From Agromyces sp. (GTDB taxonomy: Bacteria; Actinomycetota; Actinomycetes; Actinomycetales; Microbacteriaceae): a stretch of 15,192 bases of DNA. Positions 8,511 through 15,192 of the stretch are shown here, one piece after another. How positions within the stretch are numbered: position 1 is the stretch's first letter; the number at the start of each line of letters is the position of its first letter. The notes beneath the pieces were generated by a model, which had not been told where the DNA came from, ran no database searches, and saw only the letters and a program-made list of their open reading frames with translations. Position numbers and translations under genes: made by a program. Location of the stretch: NCBI GenBank assembly GCA_031178025.1, contig JAPSJU010000025.1, positions 1-15,192 of the forward strand. The letters are read 5' to 3'.

Positions 8511-9616
8511 TGACCACGACGATGAAGCCCGAACCCGAGGCGGCCACCGCGACCGCCGTGCCCATCGCGAACTCGCTCACCGCCGGCCGGCTCCCCACGC
8601 ACGCCCCGTGGATCATCCTCGGCACGGCGATCGCCGTCTCCGCCGCGGTCTTCGCGGTGCTCGCCCTCGCGGCGGGCGGGGGGTACAACTGGGGTGCGGC
8701 CCTCCTCGTCGGTGCACTCCTCTACATCCCCTCGATCTGGTTGTTCTCGAGCCTCGTCGAGGGCGGCCGCCGTGCGATGGACCGACTGGTGACGGCGCTC
8801 GTCACCGGTGCCTTCGTGCTCGCGATGATCCCCCTCATCTCGCTCACGATCACCGTCGTGACCTACGGCCTCTCCCGGTTCGACGGCGAGTTCTTCACGT
8901 ACTCGATGCGGAACATCACGGGCGAGGGCGGCGGTATCGTCCACGCGATCGTCGGCACGCTCCTCATGACCGGCGCCGCCGCGCTCATCTCGATCCCCAT
9001 CGGCCTCCTCACCTCCATCTACCTCGTCGAGTACGGTCGCGGTCGCCTGGCGCAGGGCATCACCTTCCTCGTCGACGTCATGACCGGCATCCCGTCGATC
9101 GTCGCGGGACTGTTCGCGTACGCGGTCTTCGCCATCTTCCTGGGTCCGGGCGTGCGCCTCGGCATCGCGGGTGCCGTCGCCCTCGCGGTGCTCATGATCC
9201 CCGTGGTGGTGCGATCGAGCGAGGAGATGCTGCGTCTCGTGCCGAACGAGCTGCGCGAGGCGGCCTTCGCGCTCGGCGTGCCGAAGTGGCTCACGATCGT
9301 GAAGGTCGTGCTGCCCACGTCGATCGCCGGCATCACCACGGGCATCATGCTCTCGATCGCCCGCGTGATCGGCGAGACCGCGCCGTTGCTCATCGCCGCG
9401 GGCTTCACCGCGAGCGTCAACTACAACCTCTTCGCGGACCGCATGCAGTCGCTGCCCGTCTTCGTCTACACGCAGTACGCGAACCAGGGCAACCCGGCCG
9501 AAGCGTACATCGACCGGGCCTGGGCCGCCGCCCTCACCCTCATCCTCATCGTCATGGCGCTGAACCTCATCGCCCGACTCGTCGCCCGCATCTTCGCCCC
9601 GAAGTTCGGCCGCTGA
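8510..9616 (+). CDS. pstA: Phosphate ABC transporter permease PstA
   Basis: The product is 368 residues, longer than the roughly 300 of E. coli PstA. The core (about 95-365) has six helices and the EAA loop REAAFALGVPKWLTIVKVVLP (249-269), followed by the conserved RVIGETAPLL. Before the core are a hydrophilic tail (1-32) and two extra hydrophobic segments (about 33-56 and 62-82), so eight helices are likely. ATG 8510 overlaps the pstC stop by one base and has GGGAG seven bases upstream; an alternative ATG at 8522 would remove only four residues. It pairs with PstC in the inner membrane. The N-terminal pair of helices could be a lineage-specific stability or sensing addition. Confidence 0.94.
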   Translation: MTTTMKPEPEAATATAVPIANSLTAGRLPTHAPWIILGTAIAVSAAVFAVLALAAGGGYNWGAALLVGALLYIPSIWLFSSLVEGGRRAMDRLVTALVTGAFVLAMIPLISLTITVVTYGLSRFDGEFFTYSMRNITGEGGGIVHAIVGTLLMTGAAALISIPIGLLTSIYLVEYGRGRLAQGITFLVDVMTGIPSIVAGLFAYAVFAIFLGPGVRLGIAGAVALAVLMIPVVVRSSEEMLRLVPNELREAAFALGVPKWLTIVKVVLPTSIAGITTGIMLSIARVIGETAPLLIAAGFTASVNYNLFADRMQSLPVFVYTQYANQGNPAEAYIDRAWAAALTLILIVMALNLIARLVARIFAPKFGR

Positions 9617-9641
9617 ACCGCACGCCCCAGATAGGAAACCC

Positions 9642-10416
<775 letters not shown>

Positions 10417-10421
<5 letters not shown>

Positions 10422-10446
10422 GCCCCGTCAGTCGCGCGGGCTCAGC
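10417..10446. terminator. Bidirectional hairpin spanning the convergent pstB and pabC stops
   Basis: GCTGAGCCC (10417-10425) and GGGCTCAGC (10438-10446) form a perfect 9-bp stem with a 12-nt loop. The left arm contains the pstB TGA, and the pabC stop (10428-10430) lies in the loop, so only 6 bp separate the two genes. It can fold in RNA from either strand. No T-runs follow, so its strength as an intrinsic terminator is unknown. Confidence 0.55.
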
Positions 10447-11315
10447 AGGTAGTCGTTGAGGGCGCGCGTCTCGTCGGCGTCATGGGCCAGGGGGCGGCCG
10501 TCGATCTCGACGATGCCCGCGGCGAGCCGAACGCTCGAGACGAGCCACGCGGCATCCGCCCGCTCGAGCTCGGACACCGGGATGTCGCGGTACTCGGTGC
10601 GGCGGCCAGTCGCCTCGAGGTGCTCGAACAGGCTCAGCTGCGTCGTGCCGTGCAGGATCGCGCCCGACGGGGCCGGCGTCGACCAGACGTCGCCATGGCG
10701 GAGGATGACGCTCGAGGTCGGCCCCTCCATGACGTACCCGTCGCTGGAGAGGAAGATCGCGTCGTCGGCGCCGCGTCGCTTCGCCTCCCGCAGCGCGGCC
10801 ATGTTGACGGCGTAGCTCAGCGTCTTCGCTCCGAGGAGCAGCCATGGCGCACGCTCCGCCGTGTCGCGCGCGTAGCCGCGGTCGAGGGTCACCACGCGGA
10901 TGCCGCGCTCCCGCACCGCCGTGAAGTCGGCCGCCGCGGAGGCGTGCAGCCACGCCGTCGGCGCCGGACCGTGCTCGATTCCTCGGCTCAGCACGAGCTT
11001 CACGGCGAACTCGCCCCTCGACGGCAGCGCGGCGACCGCTCGATCGATGGCCGCCTCCCACTGCGCCAGGTTCGGCTCGGGGAGCTCGCAGATCCGGGCG
11101 GAGTTGCGGAGCCGCTCGAGGTGGGGGCGCGTCTCCTGCGCGTGCCCGTCGACCACGCCGATCGTCTCGAAGATGCCGTCACCGCGTTGGGTCGAGAGCT
11201 CGCCCACCCGCAGCGCCGGCGCTGAGGCGTCGACCTCGCGGAACGTCGCGCTCAGGTCGGTCGCGGTGTCATCGGCGGGAAGCGGTTCGATGAGCAGGGT
11301 CACGGTGTCGGCCAT
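10428..11315 (-). CDS. pabC: Aminodeoxychorismate lyase (class IV PLP enzyme)
   Basis: The product is 295 residues with the fold-type IV aminotransferase pattern. The PLP-binding Lys164 is in LGAKTLSYAVNMAALREAKR (162-181), Glu197 in YVMEGPTSSV, and the N-terminal RGDGIFETI is typical of the family. Aminodeoxychorismate lyase makes 4-aminobenzoate and pyruvate from 4-amino-4-deoxychorismate for folate synthesis. Branched-chain and D-amino-acid transaminases share the fold, so the symbol is likely but not proven; the Mycobacterium tuberculosis gene in the comparable place (Rv0812) is an aminodeoxychorismate lyase. The ATG at 11315 has GGAG only one base upstream, so initiation may be weak or the start may differ. 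It has a long structured leader and ends convergent with pstB. Confidence 0.82.
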   Translation of the reverse strand: MADTVTLLIEPLPADDTATDLSATFREVDASAPALRVGELSTQRGDGIFETIGVVDGHAQETRPHLERLRNSARICELPEPNLAQWEAAIDRAVAALPSRGEFAVKLVLSRGIEHGPAPTAWLHASAAADFTAVRERGIRVVTLDRGYARDTAERAPWLLLGAKTLSYAVNMAALREAKRRGADDAIFLSSDGYVMEGPTSSVILRHGDVWSTPAPSGAILHGTTQLSLFEHLEATGRRTEYRDIPVSELERADAAWLVSSVRLAAGIVEIDGRPLAHDADETRALNDYLLSPRD

Positions 11316-11361
11316 GCTCCGATGCTACGCGGATGCGCCGCGACAGCCGGTGCAGACGATG

Positions 11362-11443
11362 GTGGCCGGCCGCAGAACGCCTCTCGGCGCGAGGCCGCTC
11401 GAAGCGGCGAATTTTGGAGCCCGGGGTTACTGCGACCGGCCAC
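11362..11443 (-). ncRNA. Structured 5' leader of pabC: 14-bp stem enclosing further hairpins
   Basis: On the minus strand GTGGCCGGTCGCAG (11443-11430) pairs with CTGCGGCCGGCCAC (11375-11362) over 14 bp with a single G-U wobble; the same pair is a mismatch in plus-strand RNA, so the minus strand is the better folding strand. Inside are a perfect hairpin GCCGCT-TCG-AGCGGC (11408-11394) and a weaker GCCTC/GAGGC hairpin (11395-11379) that shares two bases with it. A -10-like TAGACT ends 5 nt before the stem, so the transcript could begin at the stem. It lies 47-128 nt before the pabC start. I match it to no known riboswitch class. Confidence 0.45.
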
Positions 11444-11447
11444 GTCT

Positions 11448-11453
11448 AGTCTA
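11448..11453 (-). promoter_or_regulatory. Candidate -10 box for pabC
   Basis: TAGACT on the minus strand is the same hexamer as before the 38-residue protein gene. A start about 7 nt downstream falls at the first bases of the structured leader. With a 17-bp spacer the -35 would be ATGAAC (3 of 6 matches to TTGACA), which is weak and overlaps the preceding terminator. Confidence 0.4.
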
Positions 11454-11458
11454 AACGA

Positions 11459-11485
11459 GGCTCGGCGGGAGTTCATTCCCGAGCC
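11459..11485 (-). terminator. Intrinsic terminator of the 212-residue protein gene
   Basis: On the minus strand GGCTCGG pairs with CCGAGCC, 33 nt past the stop at 11518. An alternative fold, GGCTCGGGA with TCCCG and AGCC around a 3-nt bulge, is longer still. The hairpin is followed by TCGTTTAG, a short T-rich tail. Position, strand and tail fit an intrinsic terminator. Confidence 0.6.
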
Positions 11486-11517
11486 GTCGCCTCGATGCGC
11501 CGCACGGCCGGTTCTGC

Positions 11518-12156
11518 TCAGTCCAACGCGTCCCGTCGCCACAGCTTGGCGCACGAGGTCAGCTGGTCGGCGAGCTGGGTGAGCCGGAGCGCACGGGTCG
11601 TGAGCGTCGCCGGCCGGTCGGGATGGACGGCATCGGCCGCATCGGCGTCATCGGCGAGACTCGTGAATCCCGCCGCAGCCAGGCGAGCGAAGGCCGCGGC
11701 CCGATCGAGGGCGCCCGCGAAGTCCCCGGTGAAGATCCCATGCAGGATGCGGTCGGCGAGCTCGCGCACCTCATCGGGCCCCGTGGGCACCGCCGCACCG
11801 GCGACCACCTGGTCGATGGTCCGCGACACCTCGGTGCCGCGCTGGAAGGCGTGGCTCAGCCCGGTCGGATCCTGCACGATGAGGGTGCGAACCAGGTACA
11901 CCCGCCACAGTGCGCCCGGCAGGCTCTTGGCGGAGGCATGCGACCACAGCTCGGCGATCGCGTCGATGCCGTGCCGGTCGGTGTACGAGACGAGGCGCGC
12001 CACGACCTGCGGGTCGGGGTCCGCACGTACTCGCGACAGGATCGCCGCGGCGGTGTCGTGGGCGATCCTGCTCTGCTGGGCAGGGTCGTCGGCGCCGAGG
12101 TAGCCGTCGAGCATCCGCGGCGGCATCCGCGTCGGTCGGTGGAAGTCTGCAGCCAT
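11518..12156 (-). CDS. Conserved-looking all-helical protein of unknown function
   Basis: The product is 212 residues with no signal peptide, membrane helix or metal motif. The sequence alternates Ala/Leu-rich amphipathic stretches (for example QVVARLVSYTDRHGIDAIAELW and GALWRVYLVRTLIV, given in part) and looks fully alpha-helical and cytoplasmic. A single Cys (in SCAKLWRRDALD) is near the end. I do not recognise a family and give no function. Relatives may carry mismatched names in databases, so transferred names deserve distrust. ATG 12156 is preceded at 7 nt by TATCGT, a good leaderless layout; ATGs ten and fourteen codons later are alternatives. It is followed by a clear terminator and is divergent from tRNA-Lys, so it is probably a single-gene transcript. 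Confidence 0.72.
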   Translation of the reverse strand: MAADFHRPTRMPPRMLDGYLGADDPAQQSRIAHDTAAAILSRVRADPDPQVVARLVSYTDRHGIDAIAELWSHASAKSLPGALWRVYLVRTLIVQDPTGLSHAFQRGTEVSRTIDQVVAGAAVPTGPDEVRELADRILHGIFTGDFAGALDRAAAFARLAAAGFTSLADDADAADAVHPDRPATLTTRALRLTQLADQLTSCAKLWRRDALD

Positions 12157-12163
12157 CGCGGCA

Positions 12164-12169
12164 ACGATA
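12164..12169 (-). promoter_or_regulatory. Candidate -10 box of a leaderless promoter
   Basis: TATCGT on the minus strand matches TATAAT at four of six positions and ends 7 nt before the ATG of the 212-residue protein gene. A transcript starting at the ATG would explain the lack of a nearby Shine-Dalgarno sequence. No convincing -35 is visible. Confidence 0.4.
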
Positions 12170-12222
12170 CTCCGCGCCGCTGAAGGCCGGCTCCCAGTCC
12201 GCTGCGGGCGATCGCCAGCGGG

Positions 12223-12228
12223 TAATGT
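12223..12228 (+). promoter_or_regulatory. Candidate -10 box for tRNA-Lys
   Basis: TAATGT lies 9 bp before the first base of the tRNA, which would place the transcript start a few bases before the mature 5' end. The expected -35 region shows no good match to TTGACA. Confidence 0.4.
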
Positions 12229-12237
12229 GGTGCGCGC

Positions 12238-12310
12238 GGGCCTCTAGCTCAGTTGGTAGAGCAGCGGACTTTTAATCCGCGGGTCGTCGGTTCGAGCCCG
12301 ACGGGGCCCA
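12238..12310 (+). tRNA. tRNA-Lys (anticodon UUU)
   Basis: A complete 73-nt cloverleaf. Acceptor GGGCCTC (12238-12244) pairs with GGGGCCC (12303-12309) including one G-T wobble. D arm GCTC/GAGC; anticodon stem GCGGA/TCCGC around the loop CTTTTAA, putting anticodon TTT at 12271-12273. The T arm GTCGG/CCGAC has the loop TTCGAGC. The discriminator base is A12310. CCA is not encoded (CC then TT follows), so it must be added after transcription. Confidence 0.97.
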
Positions 12311-12553
12311 CCTTCCCTCCCCACGATCCCCTCCGTCACGGCAGGCACGCTTCCCCGTCTCGTGTCAAGGGCCTGCCCGGCGCGACCCCTGCCGCGTACA
12401 AATGAAGGACGGGTCGGAGAGACCCGAAGGCGGGCCGGACGGTCGACGTAGCGCACGACGACCACGCGCATCCCAGGACGCGGCGACCGGCACGGCCCGC
12501 CGCCCAAGGCCCAGGTCGTAGGCCGGAAGCGATCCGATGGGGGATGGTGCGGA
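12311..12553. other. 243-bp spacer after tRNA-Lys
   Basis: No convincing gene. Two foldable elements are visible: GGCAGGC (12340-12346) with GCCTGCC (12371-12377), a 7-bp stem with a 24-nt loop that might end the tRNA transcript, and CGGGTC-GGAGA-GACCCG (12410-12426), a perfect 6-bp hairpin. A TACAAA at 12397-12402 could be a -10 box for the downstream 85-residue gene, but without a good -35. A 39-codon Arg-rich frame from 12402 does not look like a protein. Confidence 0.5.
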
Positions 12554-12811
12554 ATGGTCGTCCGACAGGACGCAACCACACGATCGGGCGTCGACCTGAC
12601 GCCGATCGACGAGACGACATGGCGTGTCTGCGACGACCGCCTGGAGGCGGCTGACCGCCGGCGCATCGTCGGGTACCTGCGACTCGTCGACGGCGAGTAC
12701 GAGATGCTCTGGATGCGGCCGTGGCCGGGTCCGACGTACCGCTACCCCACGATGGAGACCGCTGTGGCGGCGGTCTCGACGCGCCTCCTGCTCACGTCGC
12801 ACGGACGCTGA
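12554..12811 (+). CDS. Small cytoplasmic protein of unknown function, 85 residues
   Basis: The product is 85 residues with no signal or membrane helix. It reads as a compact alpha/beta protein: TTWRVCDDR, then RIVGYLRLVDGEYEMLWM, then a proline-aromatic turn (RPWPGPTYRYPTM) and a C-terminal helix (ETAVAAVSTRLLL). This evenly mixed, non-repetitive composition suggests a real protein and not a shadow frame. GGGGGA (12539-12543) is about 10 nt before ATG 12554. I know no family with this pattern. It sits alone between tRNA-Lys and the convergent two-component system. Confidence 0.66.
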   Translation: MVVRQDATTRSGVDLTPIDETTWRVCDDRLEAADRRRIVGYLRLVDGEYEMLWMRPWPGPTYRYPTMETAVAAVSTRLLLTSHGR

Positions 12812-12834
12812 GCCGCAACGGCGTCGCGAACTCG

Positions 12835-12860
12835 GGTGAAGCGCGCGGTCGCGCATCACC
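12835..12860. terminator. Hairpin over the response-regulator stop codon, convergent with the 85-residue gene
   Basis: GGTGA-A-GCGCG, a CGGT loop, then CGCGC-A-TCACC: two 5-bp stems separated by one A-A mismatch. The right arm contains the response-regulator stop (12856-12858), and the 85-residue gene ends 24 bp to the left. It can fold from either strand. No T-run is seen, so termination efficiency is uncertain. Confidence 0.5.
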
Positions 12861-13521
12861 GCACGCCGTGCTCGAATGCCCAGATGACGACGTGCACCCG
12901 GTCGGGCAGGCCGAGCTTGGCGAGGATCGCCGCGACATGCGTCTTGACCGTGTTGCCCGTGAGGAACAGCCGCTCCGCGATGACCTCGTTCGAGGCGCCG
13001 GTGACGAGCTCCTGCAGCACCTCGCGCTCACGGACGGTCAGCGGCTCGAGGAGCACGTCGACGTCGACCGGCTCGGGCGCACGGGCGACGAAGGCCACGA
13101 GACTGGCAGTCGCGCGCGGCGCGACCACGGCGTCGCCGGCGCGCACCGAGCGGATGGCCGCCGCGAGCTCCTCGCTCGAGGCATCCTTGGTCAGGAAGCC
13201 GCTGGCGCCCGCCCGGATCGCGGAGAACACGTACTCGTCGAGGTCGTAGGTGGTCAGCACGAGCACCTTCGTGTCCGGGTGCTCGGCCACGAGCTGCCTC
13301 GTCGCCGCGATGCCGTCGAGGCGGGGCATCCGGATGTCCATGAGCACGACGTCCACGCGATGCGCCCGGACGAGCTCGAGGAGCTCGCCGCCGTCGGATG
13401 CCACGACGACGACCTCGAGGTCGTCGTGGGGTTCGAGCATGGTGGCGACCGCCGCGCGGATCAGCTCCTGGTCGTCGGCGATGGCGACCCGGATCCGGCC
13501 GAGCGGGGTCCGGGAGTTCAC
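12856..13521 (-). CDS. NarL/LuxR-family two-component response regulator
   Basis: The product is 221 residues. The receiver (about 9-125) has the acidic pair D16-D17, phospho-acceptor Asp62 in VVLMDIRMP, TT in VLVLTTYD and the conserved Lys in FLTKDAS. The LuxR-type helix-turn-helix (about 155-215) is LTVREREVLQELVTGASNEVIAERLFLTGNTVKTHVAAILAKL, given here by its landmarks LTxREREVL, NEVIAxRL and TVKTHV. The start is GTG 13521, which overlaps the sensor kinase stop (13520-13518) as GTGA; frames extending further upstream are the shadow of the kinase. The pair is therefore co-translated. Targets are unknown; the divergent gene at the right edge is the first candidate. Confidence 0.93.
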   Translation of the reverse strand: MNSRTPLGRIRVAIADDQELIRAAVATMLEPHDDLEVVVVASDGGELLELVRAHRVDVVLMDIRMPRLDGIAATRQLVAEHPDTKVLVLTTYDLDEYVFSAIRAGASGFLTKDASSEELAAAIRSVRAGDAVVAPRATASLVAFVARAPEPVDVDVLLEPLTVREREVLQELVTGASNEVIAERLFLTGNTVKTHVAAILAKLGLPDRVHVVIWAFEHGVR

Positions 13522-14855
13522 TCGGTGACCCGCCCATCGCCCTGGACGACGAGCGGCAGGGACACGGTCGTCGACCAGCCGCCGCCATCGCGGATGCCGG
13601 ACGCGAACCGGCCGCGCACCTGCTCGACGCGGTCGCGCATTCCGCGCAGTCCCCGCCCGGCATCGGAACCGCCCTCGCGGGGAGTGCCGTCGTCCGTCAC
13701 CGTGACCGTGACCGTGGCCGGACCCCACGCGAGCCGCACCTCCGTGCGCGTCGGCGGGTCCGTGTGCTTCAGGGTGTTGGTCAGCGACTCCTGCACGATG
13801 CGGTAGATCGTGAGCCCGATGCCCGGACTCACCGCGAGCGGCGTGCCGTCCGCGACGAGCTCGACCGTGCGGCCGGGTCCCGACGCGCGCTCGACGAGCT
13901 CGGACAGCTCCGCGAGGCCGGGGCTCGGCTCGCGGGGCGCCGCGGATGCCGCCGGGGCGTCCGCCGACGCCCCGGCTGCGCCGACGCCACCGACGCCGCC
14001 GACCCGCGGTTCGGCGAGCACGGTCAGGAGGCCCCGCATGTCGGACATCGCCGATCGACCGGTGGCGACGACATGCTCGATCGAGGCTCGCGCGCGCTCG
14101 TCGTCACGACCGAGCAGCACGCGAGAGGCCTCCGCCTGCGCGACCATGACCGCGAGCGAGTGCGAGATGACGTCGTGCAGGTCCCGCCCGACGCGCCGGC
14201 GCTCCTCGGCGAGAGCGGCGCGTTCGCCCTGCAGCCGCAGCTCCGCGGCCTGCTCGCGACCGAGCTCCTGCGCCGCGAGCTTGCGGCGGGATTCGCGACG
14301 GTACCGCCCGAGCGCCCAGGCCGCGGCGATCGAGGCGACCAGGAACCCGGCCAGGGCGATCAACGGGCCCGAACCCGCCGGTCCGGCCTTCTCATGCGCG
14401 ACCGAGACCGCCGTGATGAGCCCCGCGCCGACGAGGCCGAACGCGAGGGCCGCGGCATCCGCCCGCCGGTCGTCGCCCGCCGCGGCGGTGAAGACCATCA
14501 CGAGATAGGCGAGGCTGCTCGGCAGCAGCACCGCGATGGTGGGGGTTCCCGGCAGGCTCGCGAGCGTCAGGGCAAGCATCGCCGCGGATGCCACGAGCAG
14601 CGCGCCGAGCGGCGAGCGACGTCGCACGACCACGACGGCGTGCAGGAGCACGGAGAGCGCGATGACCCCCGCCGCCCACGCGGTGTCGCCCGCACCACGC
14701 ACGGCGGCGGCGAGTTCGACGATCGTGACGGGGAGCAGCGCCGCTGCGCACGCGGCCGCCCACGCCCAGTCGGCGAGGCCCGGCGCGGGGCGGCCCGCCG
14801 GCGTGTGCTGCTGCGGCGGCGTGTGCGGGATCCGTGACGGTGACGTGGGCGACAT
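13518..14855 (-). CDS. NarL-type sensor histidine kinase (HisKA_3)
   Basis: The product is 445 residues from ATG 14855. The N-terminal half (about 28-185) holds five to six membrane helices with short loops and no large outside domain, so the signal is probably sensed in or at the membrane. A coiled linker (186-215) leads to the HisKA_3 dimerisation helix with phospho-acceptor His227 in RDLHDVISHS. The ATPase domain has Asn360 in QESLTN, DDG at 388-390 and RGLRGM at 401-406. Between them is a low-complexity Val-Gly/Ala insert (285-308). No ribosome site precedes 14855; GTGs at 14864 and 14867 are alternatives. It overlaps the response regulator and is divergent from the gene at 14996. Confidence 0.9.
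   Translation of the reverse strand: MSPTSPSRIPHTPPQQHTPAGRPAPGLADWAWAAACAAALLPVTIVELAAAVRGAGDTAWAAGVIALSVLLHAVVVVRRRSPLGALLVASAAMLALTLASLPGTPTIAVLLPSSLAYLVMVFTAAAGDDRRADAAALAFGLVGAGLITAVSVAHEKAGPAGSGPLIALAGFLVASIAAAWALGRYRRESRRKLAAQELGREQAAELRLQGERAALAEERRRVGRDLHDVISHSLAVMVAQAEASRVLLGRDDERARASIEHVVATGRSAMSDMRGLLTVLAEPRVGGVGGVGAAGASADAPAASAAPREPSPGLAELSELVERASGPGRTVELVADGTPLAVSPGIGLTIYRIVQESLTNTLKHTDPPTRTEVRLAWGPATVTVTVTDDGTPREGGSDAGRGLRGMRDRVEQVRGRFASGIRDGGGWSTTVSLPLVVQGDGRVTE
13979..14005. repeat. Three tandem 9-bp units inside the kinase gene
   Basis: CGCCGACGC, CACCGACGC and CGCCGACCC follow one another with one or two differences each. On the coding strand they give the Val-Gly-Gly periodicity of the kinase linker at about residues 286-292. 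The nine-base unit keeps the frame if copy number changes. Confidence 0.6.
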
Positions 14856-14893
14856 ACCGTGCACCACGCTACCGGCCGACGAAACGCCGCATC

Positions 14894-14909
14894 TCACCCG
14901 AACGGGTGA
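14894..14909. promoter_or_regulatory. Perfect inverted repeat in the divergent spacer, candidate operator
   Basis: TCACCCG-AA-CGGGTGA is a perfect 7+7 inverted repeat, 39 bp upstream of the kinase start and 87 bp upstream of the divergent gene. Symmetry, length and place suit binding of a dimeric LuxR-type response regulator, with autoregulation and control of the divergent gene. No promoter hexamers are clear on either side. Confidence 0.45.
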
Positions 14910-14995
14910 AGCGCGGCGCGCGGCGCCGTTGCGACGATGGCCGCCGGATCGCACGTCCGCGACCGACCGAGACCCGCACGAGGAGACGACCCGCC

Positions 14996-15192
14996 ATGAC
15001 GTCCATCGACCGCCCGACCGCTGCACCCGCGCCCGACGGACCGGGCGCTCCGCCCGCGGGAAGCATCCGACGACTCCGCAGCGCCGCACTCGCGGCGGCG
15101 GTGGCCTCGGCCGCTCTCGCGGTCCTCGGTTCCGTCTGGTCGGTCGCGCCCGGCTCGGCTCCGCTGGACGACGGCATGCCGACCCTCGGCGC
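14996..15192 (+). CDS. Start of a membrane-anchored or membrane protein (partial)
   Basis: ATG 14996 follows AGGAG (14981-14985) by 10 nt, a sound ribosome site. The 65 visible codons give a Pro/Ala-rich hydrophilic head (about 1-22), a basic patch (SIRRLRS), and a long hydrophobic Ala/Val/Leu segment (about 31-54) followed by SVAPGSAPLDDG. This fits a first membrane helix with the N-terminus inside, or an uncleaved signal anchor. The rest is outside the window and I cannot name a family. It is divergent from the two-component system, with a palindromic site between, so it may be its target. Confidence 0.62.
   Translation, partial: MTSIDRPTAAPAPDGPGAPPAGSIRRLRSAALAAAVASAALAVLGSVWSVAPGSAPLDDGMPTLG

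Noticed and set aside
11447..11452. TAGTCT read as a plus-strand -10 box
   Set aside because: No gene lies downstream on the plus strand before tRNA-Lys, which has its own box; the minus-strand reading explains the site better.
11300..11582. Small open frames on both strands in the pabC upstream spacer
   Set aside because: They cross the terminator, promoter and leader stem, have Arg/Ser-rich products and no start signals.
12402..12521. 39-codon frame in the spacer after tRNA-Lys, preceded by TACAAA
   Set aside because: The product is almost all Arg, Pro, Ala and Gly, has no ribosome site, and looks like random GC-rich coding.
12238..12811. Possible integration site of a mobile element at tRNA-Lys
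   Set aside because: No integrase gene and no second copy of the tRNA 3' end are visible in the window; neighbouring genes show no shift in composition.
13398..14837. 479-codon plus-strand frame opposite the sensor kinase
   Set aside because: Arg/Gly-rich antisense shadow; the minus strand encodes a complete kinase and regulator with all motifs.

Overview
The window looks like chromosomal DNA of a high-GC Gram-positive actinobacterium, most likely of the Microbacteriaceae type. The reasons are the strong G/C third-position bias throughout, GTG and TTG starts, several leaderless-looking promoters (a TAnnnT box 6-7 nt before the start codon), a Streptomyces-style PHO box, a GlnR-type OmpR-family regulator and a Nudix plus histidine-phosphatase MutT1 protein. 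No phage, insertion sequence, CRISPR array or plasmid gene is visible, and base composition looks even. This is mostly a core metabolic region with an accessory-looking right end.

Left block (1-2328, minus strand): a cluster of a 3-helix membrane protein, a 38-residue single-helix membrane protein, a nitrobindin-like FABP-family protein, a YgfZ-type folate-binding protein and the start of a further gene. The last three junctions are overlapping or nearly so, which points to translational coupling.

Centre (2392-10421, plus strand): a nitrogen/phosphorus block. It holds glnR, then ppk1 (polyphosphate kinase) overlapping mutT1, then a PHO box and pstS-pstC-pstA-pstB for high-affinity phosphate uptake. 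Phosphate import, polyphosphate storage and nucleotide-pool cleaning thus sit together behind a nitrogen regulator. A large perfect stem-loop separates pstS from pstCAB and may set a higher level of the binding protein. phoU and phoPR are not in the window.

Right block (10428-15192): pabC (aminodeoxychorismate lyase, folate synthesis), convergent with pstB across a hairpin that covers both stop codons. Its upstream spacer holds a terminator, a promoter and a long stem-loop in the pabC leader. Next come an unrecognised 212-residue helical protein, a tRNA-Lys(UUU), a 243-bp spacer, an unrecognised 85-residue protein, and a NarL/LuxR-type two-component system on the minus strand. That system is divergent from a partial membrane-anchored protein at the right edge, and a perfect 7+7 inverted repeat in the divergent spacer is a plausible operator.

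Nothing here is a clearly new multi-gene system. The best undescribed candidates are the structured pabC leader, the pstS/pstC stem-loop and the small unrecognised proteins. From memory, the order pabC, FABP-family gene, glnR and Pst genes resembles the Mycobacterium tuberculosis Rv0812-Rv0820 region and the Streptomyces glnR-ppk-pst region, but I could not check this here.
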